Of a stretch of 63,053 bases of DNA, positions 16,369 through 27,263 are shown in pieces. Source of the DNA: Gammaproteobacteria bacterium (GTDB taxonomy: Bacteria; Pseudomonadota; Gammaproteobacteria; Xanthomonadales; Wenzhouxiangellaceae); the NCBI GenBank assembly GCA_003565625.1, contig PXBD01000045.1, positions 1 through 63,053 of the forward strand, in the 5' to 3' direction. The position numbers and the translations under genes are program-made. The notes beneath the pieces were generated by a model. That model worked only from the letters and a program-made list of their open reading frames with translations. It was not told the DNA's origin and did not search any database. Within the stretch, counting starts at the first letter, position 1. Every line of letters begins with the position of its first letter.

Positions 16369-17417
16369 CGGACCGCCACAACAGCCTGTTTTTGCGCGCG
16401 CTGCGCCGCGAGCCCACCGAACGCACGCCGATCTGGCTGATGCGCCAGGCCGGCCGCTACCTGCCCGAGTACCGGGCCACGCGCGCCCGGGCGGGCAGCT
16501 TCCTCGACCTGGCCGGCAACCCGGAGCTGGCCTGCGAGGTCACCCTGCAGCCGATAGACCGTTTTGGCTTCGATGCCTCGATCCTGTTTTCCGACATCCT
16601 CATCCTGCCCCATGCCATGGGTCTGGGTCTGGGTTTTGTCGCCGGTGAAGGGCCGTACTTCGAGCGTCCGATCCAGGGCCCGGCCGACATCGCCGCGCTG
16701 CCGATGCCGGACCCGATCGACGATACCGGCTACGTCATGGAGGCCGTGCGCCTGATCCGTGCCGGGCTGCCGGCCGATACCCCCTTGATCGGTTTTGCCG
16801 GCAGCCCCTGGACGGTGGCCACTTACATGATCGAAGGCCGCAGCAGCAAGGATTTTGCCCGTGCCAAGCAGCTGTTGCTGGCGGAACCGGATGCAGCGCA
16901 CCAGCTGATGAATCACCTGGCCGATGCCACTGCGGCCTATCTTTCAGCCCAGGTCGAGGCGGGGGCCGATGCGCTGATGGTGTTTGATTCCTGGGGCGGC
17001 GTGTTGGCACCGCGCTTGTACCGGGAGTTCTCGCTGGCCTCGCAGCAGCGTATTGTCGACCAGCTGCGAGCAGACCACCCCTCGGTTCCGATCATCCTGT
17101 TCGGAAAGGGTTGTGGCCAGCATCTCGAGCTTCTGGCCGATACCGGCTGCGAGGGGCTGGGCGTGGACTGGACCATGGATTTGAGCGAAGCCCGGGCTCG
17201 GGTCGGGCATCGGGTCGCCCTGCAGGGCAACCTCGATCCGGCCGTGATGCTGACTTCGCCGGAGATCGTGGCGGCCGAGGCGCGGCGGGTGCTCGACAGC
17301 TTTGGCGACGGTCCCGGCCACATCTTCAACCTCGGCCACGGGATCACCCCGCAGGTCGATCCTGAAAACGTGACCGTGCTGGTCGAGACCGTGCGCTCGG
17401 CCAGCACGGTCGCCTGA
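16365..17417 (+). CDS. hemE: Uroporphyrinogen decarboxylase
   Basis: A 350-aa cytoplasmic enzyme that removes the four acetate carboxyls of uroporphyrinogen III in haem synthesis. Signature motifs are [17 protein letters not shown] (about 20-36), [16 protein letters not shown] and the C-terminal [17 protein letters not shown]. The ATG at 16365 overlaps the aroB stop and has a strong AAGGAGG ribosome site 9 bases upstream (16349-16355). It ends only 4 bases from the convergent rpoD stop, so the two transcripts must overlap. Confidence 0.97.
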   Translation: MTDRHNSLFLRALRREPTERTPIWLMRQAGRYLPEYRATRARAGSFLDLAGNPELACEVTLQPIDRFGFDASILFSDILILPHAMGLGLGFVAGEGPYFERPIQGPADIAALPMPDPIDDTGYVMEAVRLIRAGLPADTPLIGFAGSPWTVATYMIEGRSSKDFARAKQLLLAEPDAAHQLMNHLADATAAYLSAQVEAGADALMVFDSWGGVLAPRLYREFSLASQQRIVDQLRADHPSVPIILFGKGCGQHLELLADTGCEGLGVDWTMDLSEARARVGHRVALQGNLDPAVMLTSPEIVAAEARRVLDSFGDGPGHIFNLGHGITPQVDPENVTVLVETVRSASTVA

Positions 17418-17421
17418 TCGA

Positions 17422-19290
<1,869 letters not shown>

Positions 19291-19304
19291 ATCGGGCTAT
19301 TCGG

Positions 19305-21038
19305 TCAATCGTCATGAGTTGGGGAGCGCAGGCTCAGAAGTTCACGCAGCTCGGCGGTTTGGCGCTCATCCAGCCCGCCGTCGACCAACTGGGCCTGCTG
19401 CAGTTCGCGAACGCGGGCCTGTATCTGTTGAAGACGGATTCGGGCCAGGGTCTGCGCCAGCGCCTCCGGCATCTGTTCGGTGTCACTGCACACAGAACGT
19501 CCGGCCAGCTGCGCCAGCCACGGCGCCTCGGTTCGGTCTCGCCACAGCTCCAAGAGCATAGCCGTGGAAAGGTGGGGCTTGCGAGAGCAAATGTCAATAA
19601 GTTCGCGCAAGAAATTCAATCCCTTGATGTCTGCCGGGATGTCGAGCAGCCGGTTGGAGTCCAATTCGGCCAGCTGCGGATTTTGCACCAGCAAGGCGAC
19701 AGCATACTGAACCGGCGTCAGCGAGCGGTCGGCGAGGGGCTGGTGCGCGCGCCGGTGCTGCCTCGCCGGCGCCGGCGGCCGGCCGGACCTGGCCTGGTGC
19801 CCGCTGAGGCGCTCCAGTTCGCTGCCCAGCAGGTCGGCAAACGGGCCGGCCGGCAGTTGTTCGAGGTACGGCTGAGCCAGGGCGACAAGGCGCGCTCGGC
19901 CATCCAGCGTACCCATGTCTACCTGGCTGGCAAGGTGGTCAAAAAACACCTCCGAGAGCGGCCGGGCTGAAGACAGCATCTGTCCGAACTGGTCCGCGCC
20001 GTGCGTGCGCACCAGGCTGTCGGGGTCTTCTCCCTCCGGAATGAAGAAAAAGCGGATTTCCCGGTTGTCCTGCAGCAGGGGCAGGGCGGTTTCGAGGCCG
20101 CGCCAGGCGGCCTGGCGGCCAGCGCGGTCGCCGTCAAAACAAAACACCACCACGGGGGTTGCCTTGAACAGCAGCTCGAGGTGCTCGCGGGTTACCGCCG
20201 TGCCCAGGGTGGCGACCGTGTCGGTGTAGCCGAACTGGTGCAACGCCGCCGCATCCATATAGCCCTCGACGACCAGGATGCGCCCCGGCAGGCCGCCGCG
20301 GCGGACCTGGTATAAGCGGTACAGCTCGCGACCCTTGTGGAAGACCGGGGTTTCGGGCGAGTTCATGTATTTCGGTCCGTGCTCGCCCAGGGCCCGGCCG
20401 CCGAAGGCGATCACGCGCCCGCGCCGGTCATGGATCGGGAACATCACCCGGTCGCGGAACTTGTCGGTTACCCGCTGCTGGTTGCGCGTGATCAGTCCGG
20501 CCCGTTCCAGCTCCTCGGTCTCGAAGCCGTCCCCGGACAGTGCGTTGAACAGACCCTGCCACTGGTCGGGGGCGTAGCCGATGCCGAATTCATCCACTGT
20601 TGCCTTGTCAAAACCGCGTCCCTTGAGATAGGTCCGGGCCGTTTCGCTTTCCCCCAGACGGTGACGGAACCAGTGCTGGGCGGCCGCCAGGGCATCATAG
20701 AGCCGGTCGTTGCGCTCGCGCCGATCCAGCCCAGCCTCGCGCGGGACCTCCAGCCCGGCCGTGTGCGCCAGTTCTTCAATGGCGGCCGGAAACTCCAGTC
20801 CATCATGGGCCATGAGAAAGCCGATCGCGCTGCCGTGCGCTCCGCAGCCGAAACAGTGGTAGAACTGCTTGGCCGAGCTGACCGTAAACGAGGGGGTTTT
20901 TTCATCATGGAACGGGCACAGCCCCTTGTGCTCACCCCGCCCGGTGGGCTTCAGGGCAACGCGGCCGGACACCACGTCAACGATATCGACCCGTTCGAGA
21001 AGGGATTCGATGAAGTCTTCGGGGATGCGACCGGACAA
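19305..21038 (-). CDS. dnaG: DNA primase
   Basis: A 577-aa primase that synthesises RNA primers at the replication fork. The N-terminal CHC2-type zinc finger (CPFHDEKTPSF ... FYHCFGCG) lies at about residues 40-65. The TOPRIM catalytic core follows, with VVEGYMDAAAL and CFDGDRAGRQAAWRGLE. The C-terminal 150 residues should bind DnaB helicase. It sits in the macromolecular synthesis operon, with yqeY upstream and rpoD downstream. Confidence 0.97.
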   Translation of the reverse strand: MSGRIPEDFIESLLERVDIVDVVSGRVALKPTGRGEHKGLCPFHDEKTPSFTVSSAKQFYHCFGCGAHGSAIGFLMAHDGLEFPAAIEELAHTAGLEVPREAGLDRRERNDRLYDALAAAQHWFRHRLGESETARTYLKGRGFDKATVDEFGIGYAPDQWQGLFNALSGDGFETEELERAGLITRNQQRVTDKFRDRVMFPIHDRRGRVIAFGGRALGEHGPKYMNSPETPVFHKGRELYRLYQVRRGGLPGRILVVEGYMDAAALHQFGYTDTVATLGTAVTREHLELLFKATPVVVFCFDGDRAGRQAAWRGLETALPLLQDNREIRFFFIPEGEDPDSLVRTHGADQFGQMLSSARPLSEVFFDHLASQVDMGTLDGRARLVALAQPYLEQLPAGPFADLLGSELERLSGHQARSGRPPAPARQHRRAHQPLADRSLTPVQYAVALLVQNPQLAELDSNRLLDIPADIKGLNFLRELIDICSRKPHLSTAMLLELWRDRTEAPWLAQLAGRSVCSDTEQMPEALAQTLARIRLQQIQARVRELQQAQLVDGGLDERQTAELRELLSLRSPTHDD

Positions 21039-21061
21039 CGGTCGGCTACCGTTGCGACCGG

Positions 21062-21508
21062 TCAGCCGGCCAGCCGGGCGCGAACCAGGCCGGATACGGC
21101 GCCCATGTCGGCACGGCCCTGCAGCTTCGGTTTGAGCAGCCCCATCACCGCTCCCATGGCCTGCATGCCGCTGGCGTCGGTCTCGGCAATGGCCTGATCG
21201 ATCAGGCTCGCGATTTCGGCCTCCGACAACGGTTCGGGCAGGTAGGGCTGAAGAATTTCGATCTCGGCTTCTTCGACTTCGGCCAGGTCGGCGCGCTGAC
21301 CGGCCCGATACTGCTCGGCGGAATCGCGCCGCTGCTTGATCATTTTCTCGATCACGGCCAGGACCAGGGCATCGTCGGCTTCAACGCGGTCGTCAACCTC
21401 GCGCTGCTTGATCGCGGCGCTGGCCATGCGCAATGTGCCGAGGCGAGCCTTGTCGCCGGCTCGCATCGCCTGTTTGATGTCGTCGAGCAAGCGGGTTTTC
21501 AGCGCCAT
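21062..21508 (-). CDS. yqeY: GatB/YqeY-domain protein
   Basis: A 148-aa cytoplasmic protein. The helical YqeY domain includes LLDDIKQAMRAGDKARLGTLRM at the N-terminus and IEILQPYLPEPLSEAEIASLID near the middle, then MGAVMGLLKPKLQGRADM. The domain resembles the tRNA-binding tail of GatB, but a free-standing YqeY has no proven reaction. It lies between rpsU and dnaG, its usual place in many gammaproteobacteria. Confidence 0.92.
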   Translation of the reverse strand: MALKTRLLDDIKQAMRAGDKARLGTLRMASAAIKQREVDDRVEADDALVLAVIEKMIKQRRDSAEQYRAGQRADLAEVEEAEIEILQPYLPEPLSEAEIASLIDQAIAETDASGMQAMGAVMGLLKPKLQGRADMGAVSGLVRARLAG

Positions 21509-21584
21509 GGTGGGAACGCGATGATCGAGTCAGGGGTGGATCGGGGCGCCGGCATGCAGCCAGCGCAAACCAGGTGCCCGCAGG

Positions 21585-21800
21585 CTAGTACAATCGGCGC
21601 CGATTGACGCGTTCGCGCGAGAGCTTGCGCAGGTGGCGCTTGACGGCCGCCGCCTTCTTGCGCTTGCGCTCCTGAGTGGGCTTTTCGAAAAATTCGCGGC
21701 GGCGCGCTTCCGACACCACTCCGGCTTTCTCGCAGGACCGCTTGAAACGCCGCAGGGCGTATTCAAACGGCTCGTTCTCTTTAACCTTGACGCTGGGCAT
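21585..21800 (-). CDS. rpsU: 30S ribosomal protein S21
   Basis: A 71-aa basic protein of the small subunit, needed for initiation on many mRNAs. It begins [27 protein letters not shown] and ends [14 protein letters not shown], the full S21 pattern and length. The ATG at 21800 is chosen over an upstream in-frame ATG on these grounds. It is the first gene of the rpsU-yqeY-dnaG-rpoD operon. Confidence 0.97.
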   Translation of the reverse strand: MPSVKVKENEPFEYALRRFKRSCEKAGVVSEARRREFFEKPTQERKRKKAAAVKRHLRKLSRERVNRRRLY

Positions 21801-21837
21801 GAACTCCAAATCCGATTTTCAAAGTGGAAAGTTCCCC

Positions 21838-21868
21838 ATTATAAACCGCAACTCCGGCTCCATGCAAA
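21838..21868 (-). promoter_or_regulatory. Promoter of the rpsU operon
   Basis: A perfect TATAAT lies on the minus strand (21843-21838), with a weak TTTGCA -35 (21868-21863) 19 bases upstream. This would give a leader of about 30 bases for rpsU. The -35 falls inside the first codons of the divergent tsaD gene. Because tsaD starts at 21862, the two genes share this 61-base gap. Confidence 0.5.
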
Positions 21869-22875
21869 GCGTTCTGGGGATTGAAACCTCTTGTGATGAA
21901 ACCGGTGTCGCCGTCTACCGGGCCGGTGCGGGCATTGTGGCCGAGCGCGTCTATACCCAGGCGGATCATGCCGCCTATGGCGGCGTTGTGCCGGAACTGG
22001 CTTCGCGCGATCACGTCCGCAAGCTGCCCGGCATGATTCACCAGGTCCTGGCCGATGCCGAGCTGGCGCCGGCAGACCTCGATGCGGTCGCCTACACCGC
22101 CGGCCCCGGCCTGGCCGGGGCCTTGCTGGTGGGCGCGGCCACGGCCGTGGCGCTGGCTGCTGCCATCGGCCGGCCGGCCATTGCCGTGCATCACATGGAA
22201 GGGCACTTGCTCTCGCCCCTGCTGGATGTCGATGCCGGGCTGGACTTTCCGTTCGTTGCGCTGCTGGTATCCGGCGGTCACACCATGCTGGTCGAGGTGC
22301 GCGCCATCGGTGCCTACCGGCTGCTCGGCGAAACGCTGGATGATGCCGCAGGCGAGGCGTTCGACAAGACCGCAAGGCTGCTCGGTCTCGGTTTTCCCGG
22401 CGGCCCGGAAGTGGCGCGGCTGGCTGCCACCGGTGACGATCAGCGCTATGCCTTCCCCCGGCCCATGGTCAACCGACCGGGGCTGGACTTCAGTTTTTCG
22501 GGCCTGAAAACACATACTCGCCTGCTGATCGGCCGGGTGGACCCGGCCGACCACGCCGACGTTGCCGCCGGCTTCGAGCGTGCGGTGGTCGAAACCCTGG
22601 TGATCAAATGCCGGCGGGCGCTGCAACAGACTCGCCTGCAGCGCCTGGTCATCGCCGGCGGGGTGAGCGCAAACCGGCGGCTGCGTGCAGCGCTCGACTC
22701 GGCCTTGCCCGGGCAGGTGTATTATCCGCCGCTCGCGCTGTGCACCGACAACGGAGCGATGATCGCGCATGCCGGCTGGCACCGCCGCCGTGAGGGTCGA
22801 TGCGACGGCCAGATCAGCGTCCGTGCGCGCTGGCCGCTGACCGAGTTGTCGGTGCCGACAGACCTGCCGACCTGA
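21862..22875 (+). CDS. tsaD: tRNA N6-threonylcarbamoyltransferase (TsaD)
   Basis: A 337-aa ASKHA-fold enzyme. With TsaB and TsaE it transfers the threonylcarbamoyl group from TC-AMP to A37 of ANN-decoding tRNAs. It opens [16 protein letters not shown]. The metal ligands are in the HHMEGH motif, and [12 protein letters not shown] and [11 protein letters not shown] follow. The ATG at 21862 matches the family start; upstream in-frame codons read into the rpsU promoter. It is divergent from rpsU, a frequent arrangement. Confidence 0.96.
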   Translation: MQSVLGIETSCDETGVAVYRAGAGIVAERVYTQADHAAYGGVVPELASRDHVRKLPGMIHQVLADAELAPADLDAVAYTAGPGLAGALLVGAATAVALAAAIGRPAIAVHHMEGHLLSPLLDVDAGLDFPFVALLVSGGHTMLVEVRAIGAYRLLGETLDDAAGEAFDKTARLLGLGFPGGPEVARLAATGDDQRYAFPRPMVNRPGLDFSFSGLKTHTRLLIGRVDPADHADVAAGFERAVVETLVIKCRRALQQTRLQRLVIAGGVSANRRLRAALDSALPGQVYYPPLALCTDNGAMIAHAGWHRRREGRCDGQISVRARWPLTELSVPTDLPT

Positions 22876-22917
22876 ACCCCGAAACCTGAACCCTGAACCC
22901 GGAACCCTTGAATCCCG
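22871..22917 (+). repeat. Degenerate CCTGAACCC repeats between tsaD and folB
   Basis: About five imperfect copies of a CCTGAACCC-like unit fill the 44-base tsaD-folB gap: CCTGAACCC, CCTGAACC, CTGAACCC, GGAACCC, TTGAATCCC. No ribosome site consensus is visible in them, and they end 3 bases before the folB ATG. This is low-complexity DNA of unknown effect. Confidence 0.6.
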
Positions 22918-22919
22918 CC

Positions 22920-23282
22920 ATGGACATCGTTTTTATCTCCGATCTGGACATCGACACCGTCATCGGCATTTTCGACTGGGAGCGCGAAATTCGCCAGACG
23001 GTCCGCCTGAATATCGAAATGAACACCGACGTGCGACGCGCCGCGGCCACCGACCGCATCGAGGATGCGCTTGACTACAAGTCGGTGGCCAAGCGCCTGA
23101 TCGGATTCGTCCAGCAGTCGGAATTCGGTCTGGTCGAGACGCTGGCCGAGCGCTGTGCCGAAATCATTCTCGACGAGTTTCCCGTGCAGTGGCTGCGACT
23201 GAAGCTCGACAAGCCCGGCGCGGTGCGCGGCTCGCGCTCGGTCGGAATCCTGATCGAGCGCGGCCACAGGCCGGCGGCGTGA
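22920..23282 (+). CDS. folB: Dihydroneopterin aldolase
   Basis: A 120-aa enzyme of tetrahydrofolate synthesis that splits dihydroneopterin to 6-hydroxymethyl-dihydropterin and glycolaldehyde. It has the family opening MDIVFISDLDIDTVIGIFDWERE, the DALDYKSVAKRL segment and the ETLAERCAEIIL helix with the conserved glutamate, ending with the KLDKPGAVRGSRSVGI strand. Its stop overlaps the folK ATG (TGATG), so the two are coupled. Confidence 0.94.
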   Translation: MDIVFISDLDIDTVIGIFDWEREIRQTVRLNIEMNTDVRRAAATDRIEDALDYKSVAKRLIGFVQQSEFGLVETLAERCAEIILDEFPVQWLRLKLDKPGAVRGSRSVGILIERGHRPAA

Positions 23283-23791
23283 TGGCCCCGGCTGACGCTG
23301 TCGGGGTGGTCGAGGTGTACCTGGGCCTGGGCAGCAACCGCGATCCGGAACGCCACATTGCTGCCGGCTTCGAGGCCTTGGGCGAAGCTTTCGGGGCCGT
23401 GGACTGCTCGCCGGTCTATCGTTCCCCGGCGGTCGGTTTCGCGGGCGCAGATTTCCTCAACGCGGTCGCCCGGATTCGCACCGACTGGACGGTGGGTACC
23501 CTCAAGGCCTGGCTGACCCGGCTGGAAAATGCCCATGGCCGGGACCGCAGCCAGCCCAAGTTCTCGGATCGATCGCTGGATATCGATATCCTTTTGCATG
23601 GCGACAAGGTGGGCGAGTACGATGGATTGATGCTGCCGCGTGCTGAAATTCTCGACTATGCCCACGTCCTCAGGCCGCTGGCCGACCTCGCGCCCGGTTT
23701 GCGTCATCCGGTCAACGGCCTGCGCATGGACGAACTCTGGCGCGATTTTGACGGTGACCGCTCACTCCAGGCCATGACAGACGACCAATGA
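23282..23791 (+). CDS. folK: 2-amino-4-hydroxy-6-hydroxymethyldihydropteridine pyrophosphokinase
   Basis: A 169-aa HPPK that transfers pyrophosphate from ATP to 6-hydroxymethyl-dihydropterin, the next step after FolB. Motifs are YLGLGSNRDPERH near the N-terminus, YRSPAVGFAGADFLNAVARI and the signature GRDRSQPKFSDRSLDIDILL with its metal-binding aspartates, then LPRAEILDYAHVLRPLADLAP. The ATG overlaps the folB stop; the next gene overlaps its stop by 4 bases. Confidence 0.94.
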   Translation: MAPADAVGVVEVYLGLGSNRDPERHIAAGFEALGEAFGAVDCSPVYRSPAVGFAGADFLNAVARIRTDWTVGTLKAWLTRLENAHGRDRSQPKFSDRSLDIDILLHGDKVGEYDGLMLPRAEILDYAHVLRPLADLAPGLRHPVNGLRMDELWRDFDGDRSLQAMTDDQ

Positions 23792-24345
23792 AAGACCCGA
23801 CCAGCCATCCCCAAATTGACCAGGCGCTGCTGCTGGTTGTTGATGTGCAGGGCAAGCTGGCCCGCCTGATGCACGAGTCCGATGCCATGATTCGCCAGCA
23901 GCAGATCCTGGTGTCCGCTTGCCGGTTGCTGGAAGTGCCCATTGTCTGGGCCGAGCAATTGCCCGCCAAGCTGGGCCCAACGGTGCCGGAACTGGCGGCC
24001 CGGCTGGACGGGCTCGCGCCGCTGGCCAAGGCCAGTTTCGGTTGCTGTGCAGATCCCGAACTGAGCGCGGCCATCGCCCGCAGCCACCGTCGTCAGGTGC
24101 TGTTGTGCGGGATCGAGGCCCATGTCTGCGTCTGGCAGACCGCGGCGGTGCTGCTGCGCCAGGAGTATGCCGTGCACGTGATCTGCGATGCCATTTCGGC
24201 CCGCTCGGCAAGCAACCGCGACATCGCCTTTCAGCGCATGGCCGCGGCTGGTGCCTGCCTGAGCAATGTGGAAATGGCCCTGTTTGAGCTGATGCAGACT
24301 GCCCGCCATCCGCGCTTTCGCGAAGTTACCGCGCTGCTCAAGTAA
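23788..24345 (+). CDS. Isochorismatase-family hydrolase
   Basis: A 185-aa cysteine hydrolase of the isochorismatase-like fold. The likely triad is D19 (LLLVVDVQGKL), a lysine in LAKASFGCC (about residue 90) and a cysteine in CGIEAHVCVWQTAAVLL (about 113). The length and the single domain resemble YcaC-like enzymes, whose substrates are mostly unknown. It overlaps folK by 4 bases (ATGA), which suggests one transcript, but a folate role is not implied by the family. Confidence 0.87.
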   Translation: MKDPTSHPQIDQALLLVVDVQGKLARLMHESDAMIRQQQILVSACRLLEVPIVWAEQLPAKLGPTVPELAARLDGLAPLAKASFGCCADPELSAAIARSHRRQVLLCGIEAHVCVWQTAAVLLRQEYAVHVICDAISARSASNRDIAFQRMAAAGACLSNVEMALFELMQTARHPRFREVTALLK

Positions 24346-24360
24346 GGTCTGCGTTCCTCG

Positions 24361-25182
24361 CTACAGGAACAGATCGGGCAGCAGCTTCGCTCCGGGCCGG
24401 ACGGCATAGTGGTCGAAATCGGTGATGCCGGCCCGGGTCAGGGCGTCCTCATCGATGAAGAACTCACCGGTCGTTTCCCGCGCTGGCTGGCTGAGAATCC
24501 AGTGGGCGGCATCGGCCATGATTTCGGGCTTGCGACAGTGGTCGGGGTTAACCTGGTCACCGAGCATGGCCAGGGCGGCGGTGGCAATGACGGTGCGCGG
24601 CCAGAGTGCATTGACGGCGATGCCCTCGCCCCTGAATTCCTCGGCCATGCCGAGCACGCACTGGCTCATGCCGTATTTGGCCATGGTGTAGGCGACGTGT
24701 GGTTCGAACCACTTCTTGTCCATGTTCAGCGGTGGCGAGAGGTTGAGGATGTGCGGATTGTCGGCCTGGCGCAGGTAGGGCAGGGCAGCCTGCGAGCACA
24801 CGAAGGTCCCGCGAACGTTGACCCCGAACATCAGGTCAAAGCGCTTCATCGGCACATCCGGGGTCGGGGCGAGGTAAATTGCCGAGGCGTTGTTGACCAG
24901 GATGTCGATCCCCCCGAAATGATCGGCCGCCCTGGCCATCGCGTCGGCCACGGCGTTCTCGTCGCGGATGTCGAGCTGGATCGCCAGGGCGCGACCGCCG
25001 GCGGCCTCGATTTCCTCGGCCGCGGTGTGGATGGTGCCGGGCAGTTTCGGGTGCGGCCGGCTGGTCTTGGCGGCAATGACGATGTTGGCGCCGTCGGCGG
25101 CGGCGCGCAGGGCAATCGCCTTGCCGATGCCGCGCGAGGCGCCGGTGATGAACAGGGTCTTGCCGGCGAGCGGCTGGGTCAT
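24361..25182 (-). CDS. Short-chain dehydrogenase/reductase (SDR)
   Basis: A 273-aa NAD(P)-dependent oxidoreductase. The cofactor motif is TGASRGIGKAIALRAA (about residues 13-28), NNASAIYL the central motif, and YTMAK the catalytic tyrosine/lysine pair (about 169-173). Its opening and the KTSRPHPKLPGTIHTAAEEIEAAGG insert resemble the HSDL2-like branch of SDRs. The ATG at 25182 is preferred over upstream in-frame codons because GKTLFITGASRG should start close to the N-terminus, and AGGAA precedes it. The substrate is unknown; it converges on the isochorismatase-family gene. Confidence 0.87.
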   Translation of the reverse strand: MTQPLAGKTLFITGASRGIGKAIALRAAADGANIVIAAKTSRPHPKLPGTIHTAAEEIEAAGGRALAIQLDIRDENAVADAMARAADHFGGIDILVNNASAIYLAPTPDVPMKRFDLMFGVNVRGTFVCSQAALPYLRQADNPHILNLSPPLNMDKKWFEPHVAYTMAKYGMSQCVLGMAEEFRGEGIAVNALWPRTVIATAALAMLGDQVNPDHCRKPEIMADAAHWILSQPARETTGEFFIDEDALTRAGITDFDHYAVRPGAKLLPDLFL

Positions 25183-25277
25183 GGAAAGTTCCTCCGGGCA
25201 GTGAGCGAAGTCTCGTATGCTAGCGGCTCCGGGCGCCCGGATGGAATCTGGATCGTGCGAAACGCAGTCAGCCAACC

Positions 25278-27263
25278 ATGGAACAAGGGTTTGTCACCGC
25301 GGTATTGGAGTTGATCGAGACCCGGCCGGCCTGGCTGGTCGGCGCCGCGTTCGGGTTTGCCTTGCTGGAGTCGCTGGCCCTGGTCGGGCTGATCGTGCCC
25401 GGCGTGGTGCTGATGTTTCTGGTTGGCGCCGCGGTTGGCCTCGATCCGATGCTGTTTGCCTGGTGCTGGCTGGCCGGCGCGCTGGGTGCTCTGATCGGCG
25501 ATCTGATCGGCTTCTGGCTGGGGCGTCGCTTGCGCGATGATGTACCGCGTCTGTGGCCACTGAGTCGGCGGCCCGATATGCTGGCCGGGGGGCGGCTGCT
25601 GTTTGCCCGGCACGGCGGCAAGAGCATTTTCATTGGCCGGTTCATCGGTCCCATCCGCCCGGTGGCACCACTGATTGCCGGCATGATGGGCCTGCGCGGC
25701 TCCATGTTTTTCGCCTTTGCCATTCCGGCCGCCCTGTTGTGGGCACCGCTGTACCTGTTGCCGGGGATGTTGTTCGGGGCCTCGCTGGATCTGGCCGCGG
25801 AGTTTGCCGGTCGCCTCGTCGCGCTGTTGCTGGTGGTGGTCCTGGGCACCTGGTTTGTGCTCTGGGTAACGCGCCTGGCCTACGATTTCACCGCTCGGCG
25901 TAGCGGTTGGTGGCTGAAAAGCCTGGTGCGCTGGGCCAACCGCCATCCGGTCATGGGCCGCCTGGTGGGCGACCTGCTGGAGCCGGGTCGTCACCAGGTC
26001 TTGCCGCTGGTGCTGCTGGGCCTGGTACTGGCCGGCTCCCTGCTGGTACTGCTGACCTTGCTTGCGGTCGCGCCCCTGGCCCAGCCAGCCTGGGACGCCG
26101 ACCGGCAGGTCGCAAGCCTCGCCGCCAGCCTGCGCAGTTACTTCGCCGACCCGGTGTTTGTCGTCCTCTCGCTGGCCGGTGAGGTGGCAGTCAGCACCCT
26201 GCTGGCCGGGCTGGTGTTGCTGATGCTGCTGATCCTGGGCCGGCGCAACTCGGCCTGGCACTGGACTGCGGCCGTTGCCGGGGGCTGGTTGCTGGCCGAG
26301 TTGATCGCGCGTTTGATGGCCATCTGGTTACCCCCTGCCGAGCTCGGGTCAGGGCTGGCCGAGGTCCCGTTTCGGGCATTCGTCCTGACCATGGTGGTGC
26401 TGGGCTTCTTTCCGGTCATGACGGCCAAGGATCTTCATGCCCGCCATCGCAAATGGCCCTACCTGCTGACCTCCCTGCTGCTGGCATCGATCGGTTTCGC
26501 CCACTTCTACCTCGGCCGGGCATCGCTGCTGGGCCTGTTTGCCGCCGCAGCGCTGGGCCTGGGTTGGCTGGCGCTGGTCGGCATCGGCTACCGGCGGCGC
26601 GCCCGGCCGCGACCCGGTCCGGTGCTGTTGATGCTTTTTTTCTACACCGCTTTCGTGCTGTTGGCGCTCATCCAGGTTCGGGCCGGGTTCGATGCGCTGC
26701 TGGACGCTTCTCGCCTGAGCCTGCCGCAGCGCGAGCTGACCAGGGCCGACTGGCTGGAGGAGGATTGGCGCATGTTGCCCCAGCGCCGCTCGCGCTTCGG
26801 GGCCGAGCAACCGCAGCGCTTTGATTTTCAGCTGGCCGCTGATGCGGGCACGCTGTCGGCCCGGCTGGCGGCGGCCGGTTGGGTCGTGACCGAAGCCCGC
26901 TCACCGCTGGATCTGCTCAGGCGTCGGGCGGTCGACGATGGTCAGCCCGTGCATCTGGCCCGTGACTTTGCCGGTCAGCCGGAATTCATTGTCTATTTTC
27001 GCGAAACCAGCCCCGGGGCGCGACTGGTGCTGCGGCTTTGGTCTTCCGGGGCGCGCCTTGAGGACGGCTCTGCGCTTTGGCTGGGGCAGGTTCGCAGCGT
27101 GCGTCTGGAAGGCGGTCTGAGCGGCTGGCCGCGCTGGCGCGATCAGCCCGGCACGGCGCCTGATGCCCTCGACGCGCTGCGGGCTGATCTGCCCGCGGCC
27201 GCTGTGGTCGAGGTTTCGTCCGGCCTTGTTCTGATCAGTCTTGAGCAGGCGGATCCGCGCTGA
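25278..27263 (+). CDS. DedA-PAP2-like-LssY membrane fusion protein
   Basis: A 661-aa polytopic protein with three parts. Residues 1-200 form a DedA/VTT domain, with GRFIGPIRPVAPLIAGMMG at 120-138; DedA proteins are lipid scramblases. Residues about 265-445 look like a PAP2 (lipid phosphate phosphatase) core in hydrophobicity and spacing, but all three catalytic motifs are replaced: the RP site reads LPP (351-353), the SGH site PFRAF (364-368), and the SR-H site AHFYLGRAS (408-416). The rest (about 480-640) matches the soluble LssY C-terminal domain. It overlaps the convergent LON-domain gene by 29 bases. A role in lipid handling is inference. Confidence 0.8.
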   Translation: MEQGFVTAVLELIETRPAWLVGAAFGFALLESLALVGLIVPGVVLMFLVGAAVGLDPMLFAWCWLAGALGALIGDLIGFWLGRRLRDDVPRLWPLSRRPDMLAGGRLLFARHGGKSIFIGRFIGPIRPVAPLIAGMMGLRGSMFFAFAIPAALLWAPLYLLPGMLFGASLDLAAEFAGRLVALLLVVVLGTWFVLWVTRLAYDFTARRSGWWLKSLVRWANRHPVMGRLVGDLLEPGRHQVLPLVLLGLVLAGSLLVLLTLLAVAPLAQPAWDADRQVASLAASLRSYFADPVFVVLSLAGEVAVSTLLAGLVLLMLLILGRRNSAWHWTAAVAGGWLLAELIARLMAIWLPPAELGSGLAEVPFRAFVLTMVVLGFFPVMTAKDLHARHRKWPYLLTSLLLASIGFAHFYLGRASLLGLFAAAALGLGWLALVGIGYRRRARPRPGPVLLMLFFYTAFVLLALIQVRAGFDALLDASRLSLPQRELTRADWLEEDWRMLPQRRSRFGAEQPQRFDFQLAADAGTLSARLAAAGWVVTEARSPLDLLRRRAVDDGQPVHLARDFAGQPEFIVYFRETSPGARLVLRLWSSGARLEDGSALWLGQVRSVRLEGGLSGWPRWRDQPGTAPDALDALRADLPAAAVVEVSSGLVLISLEQADPR

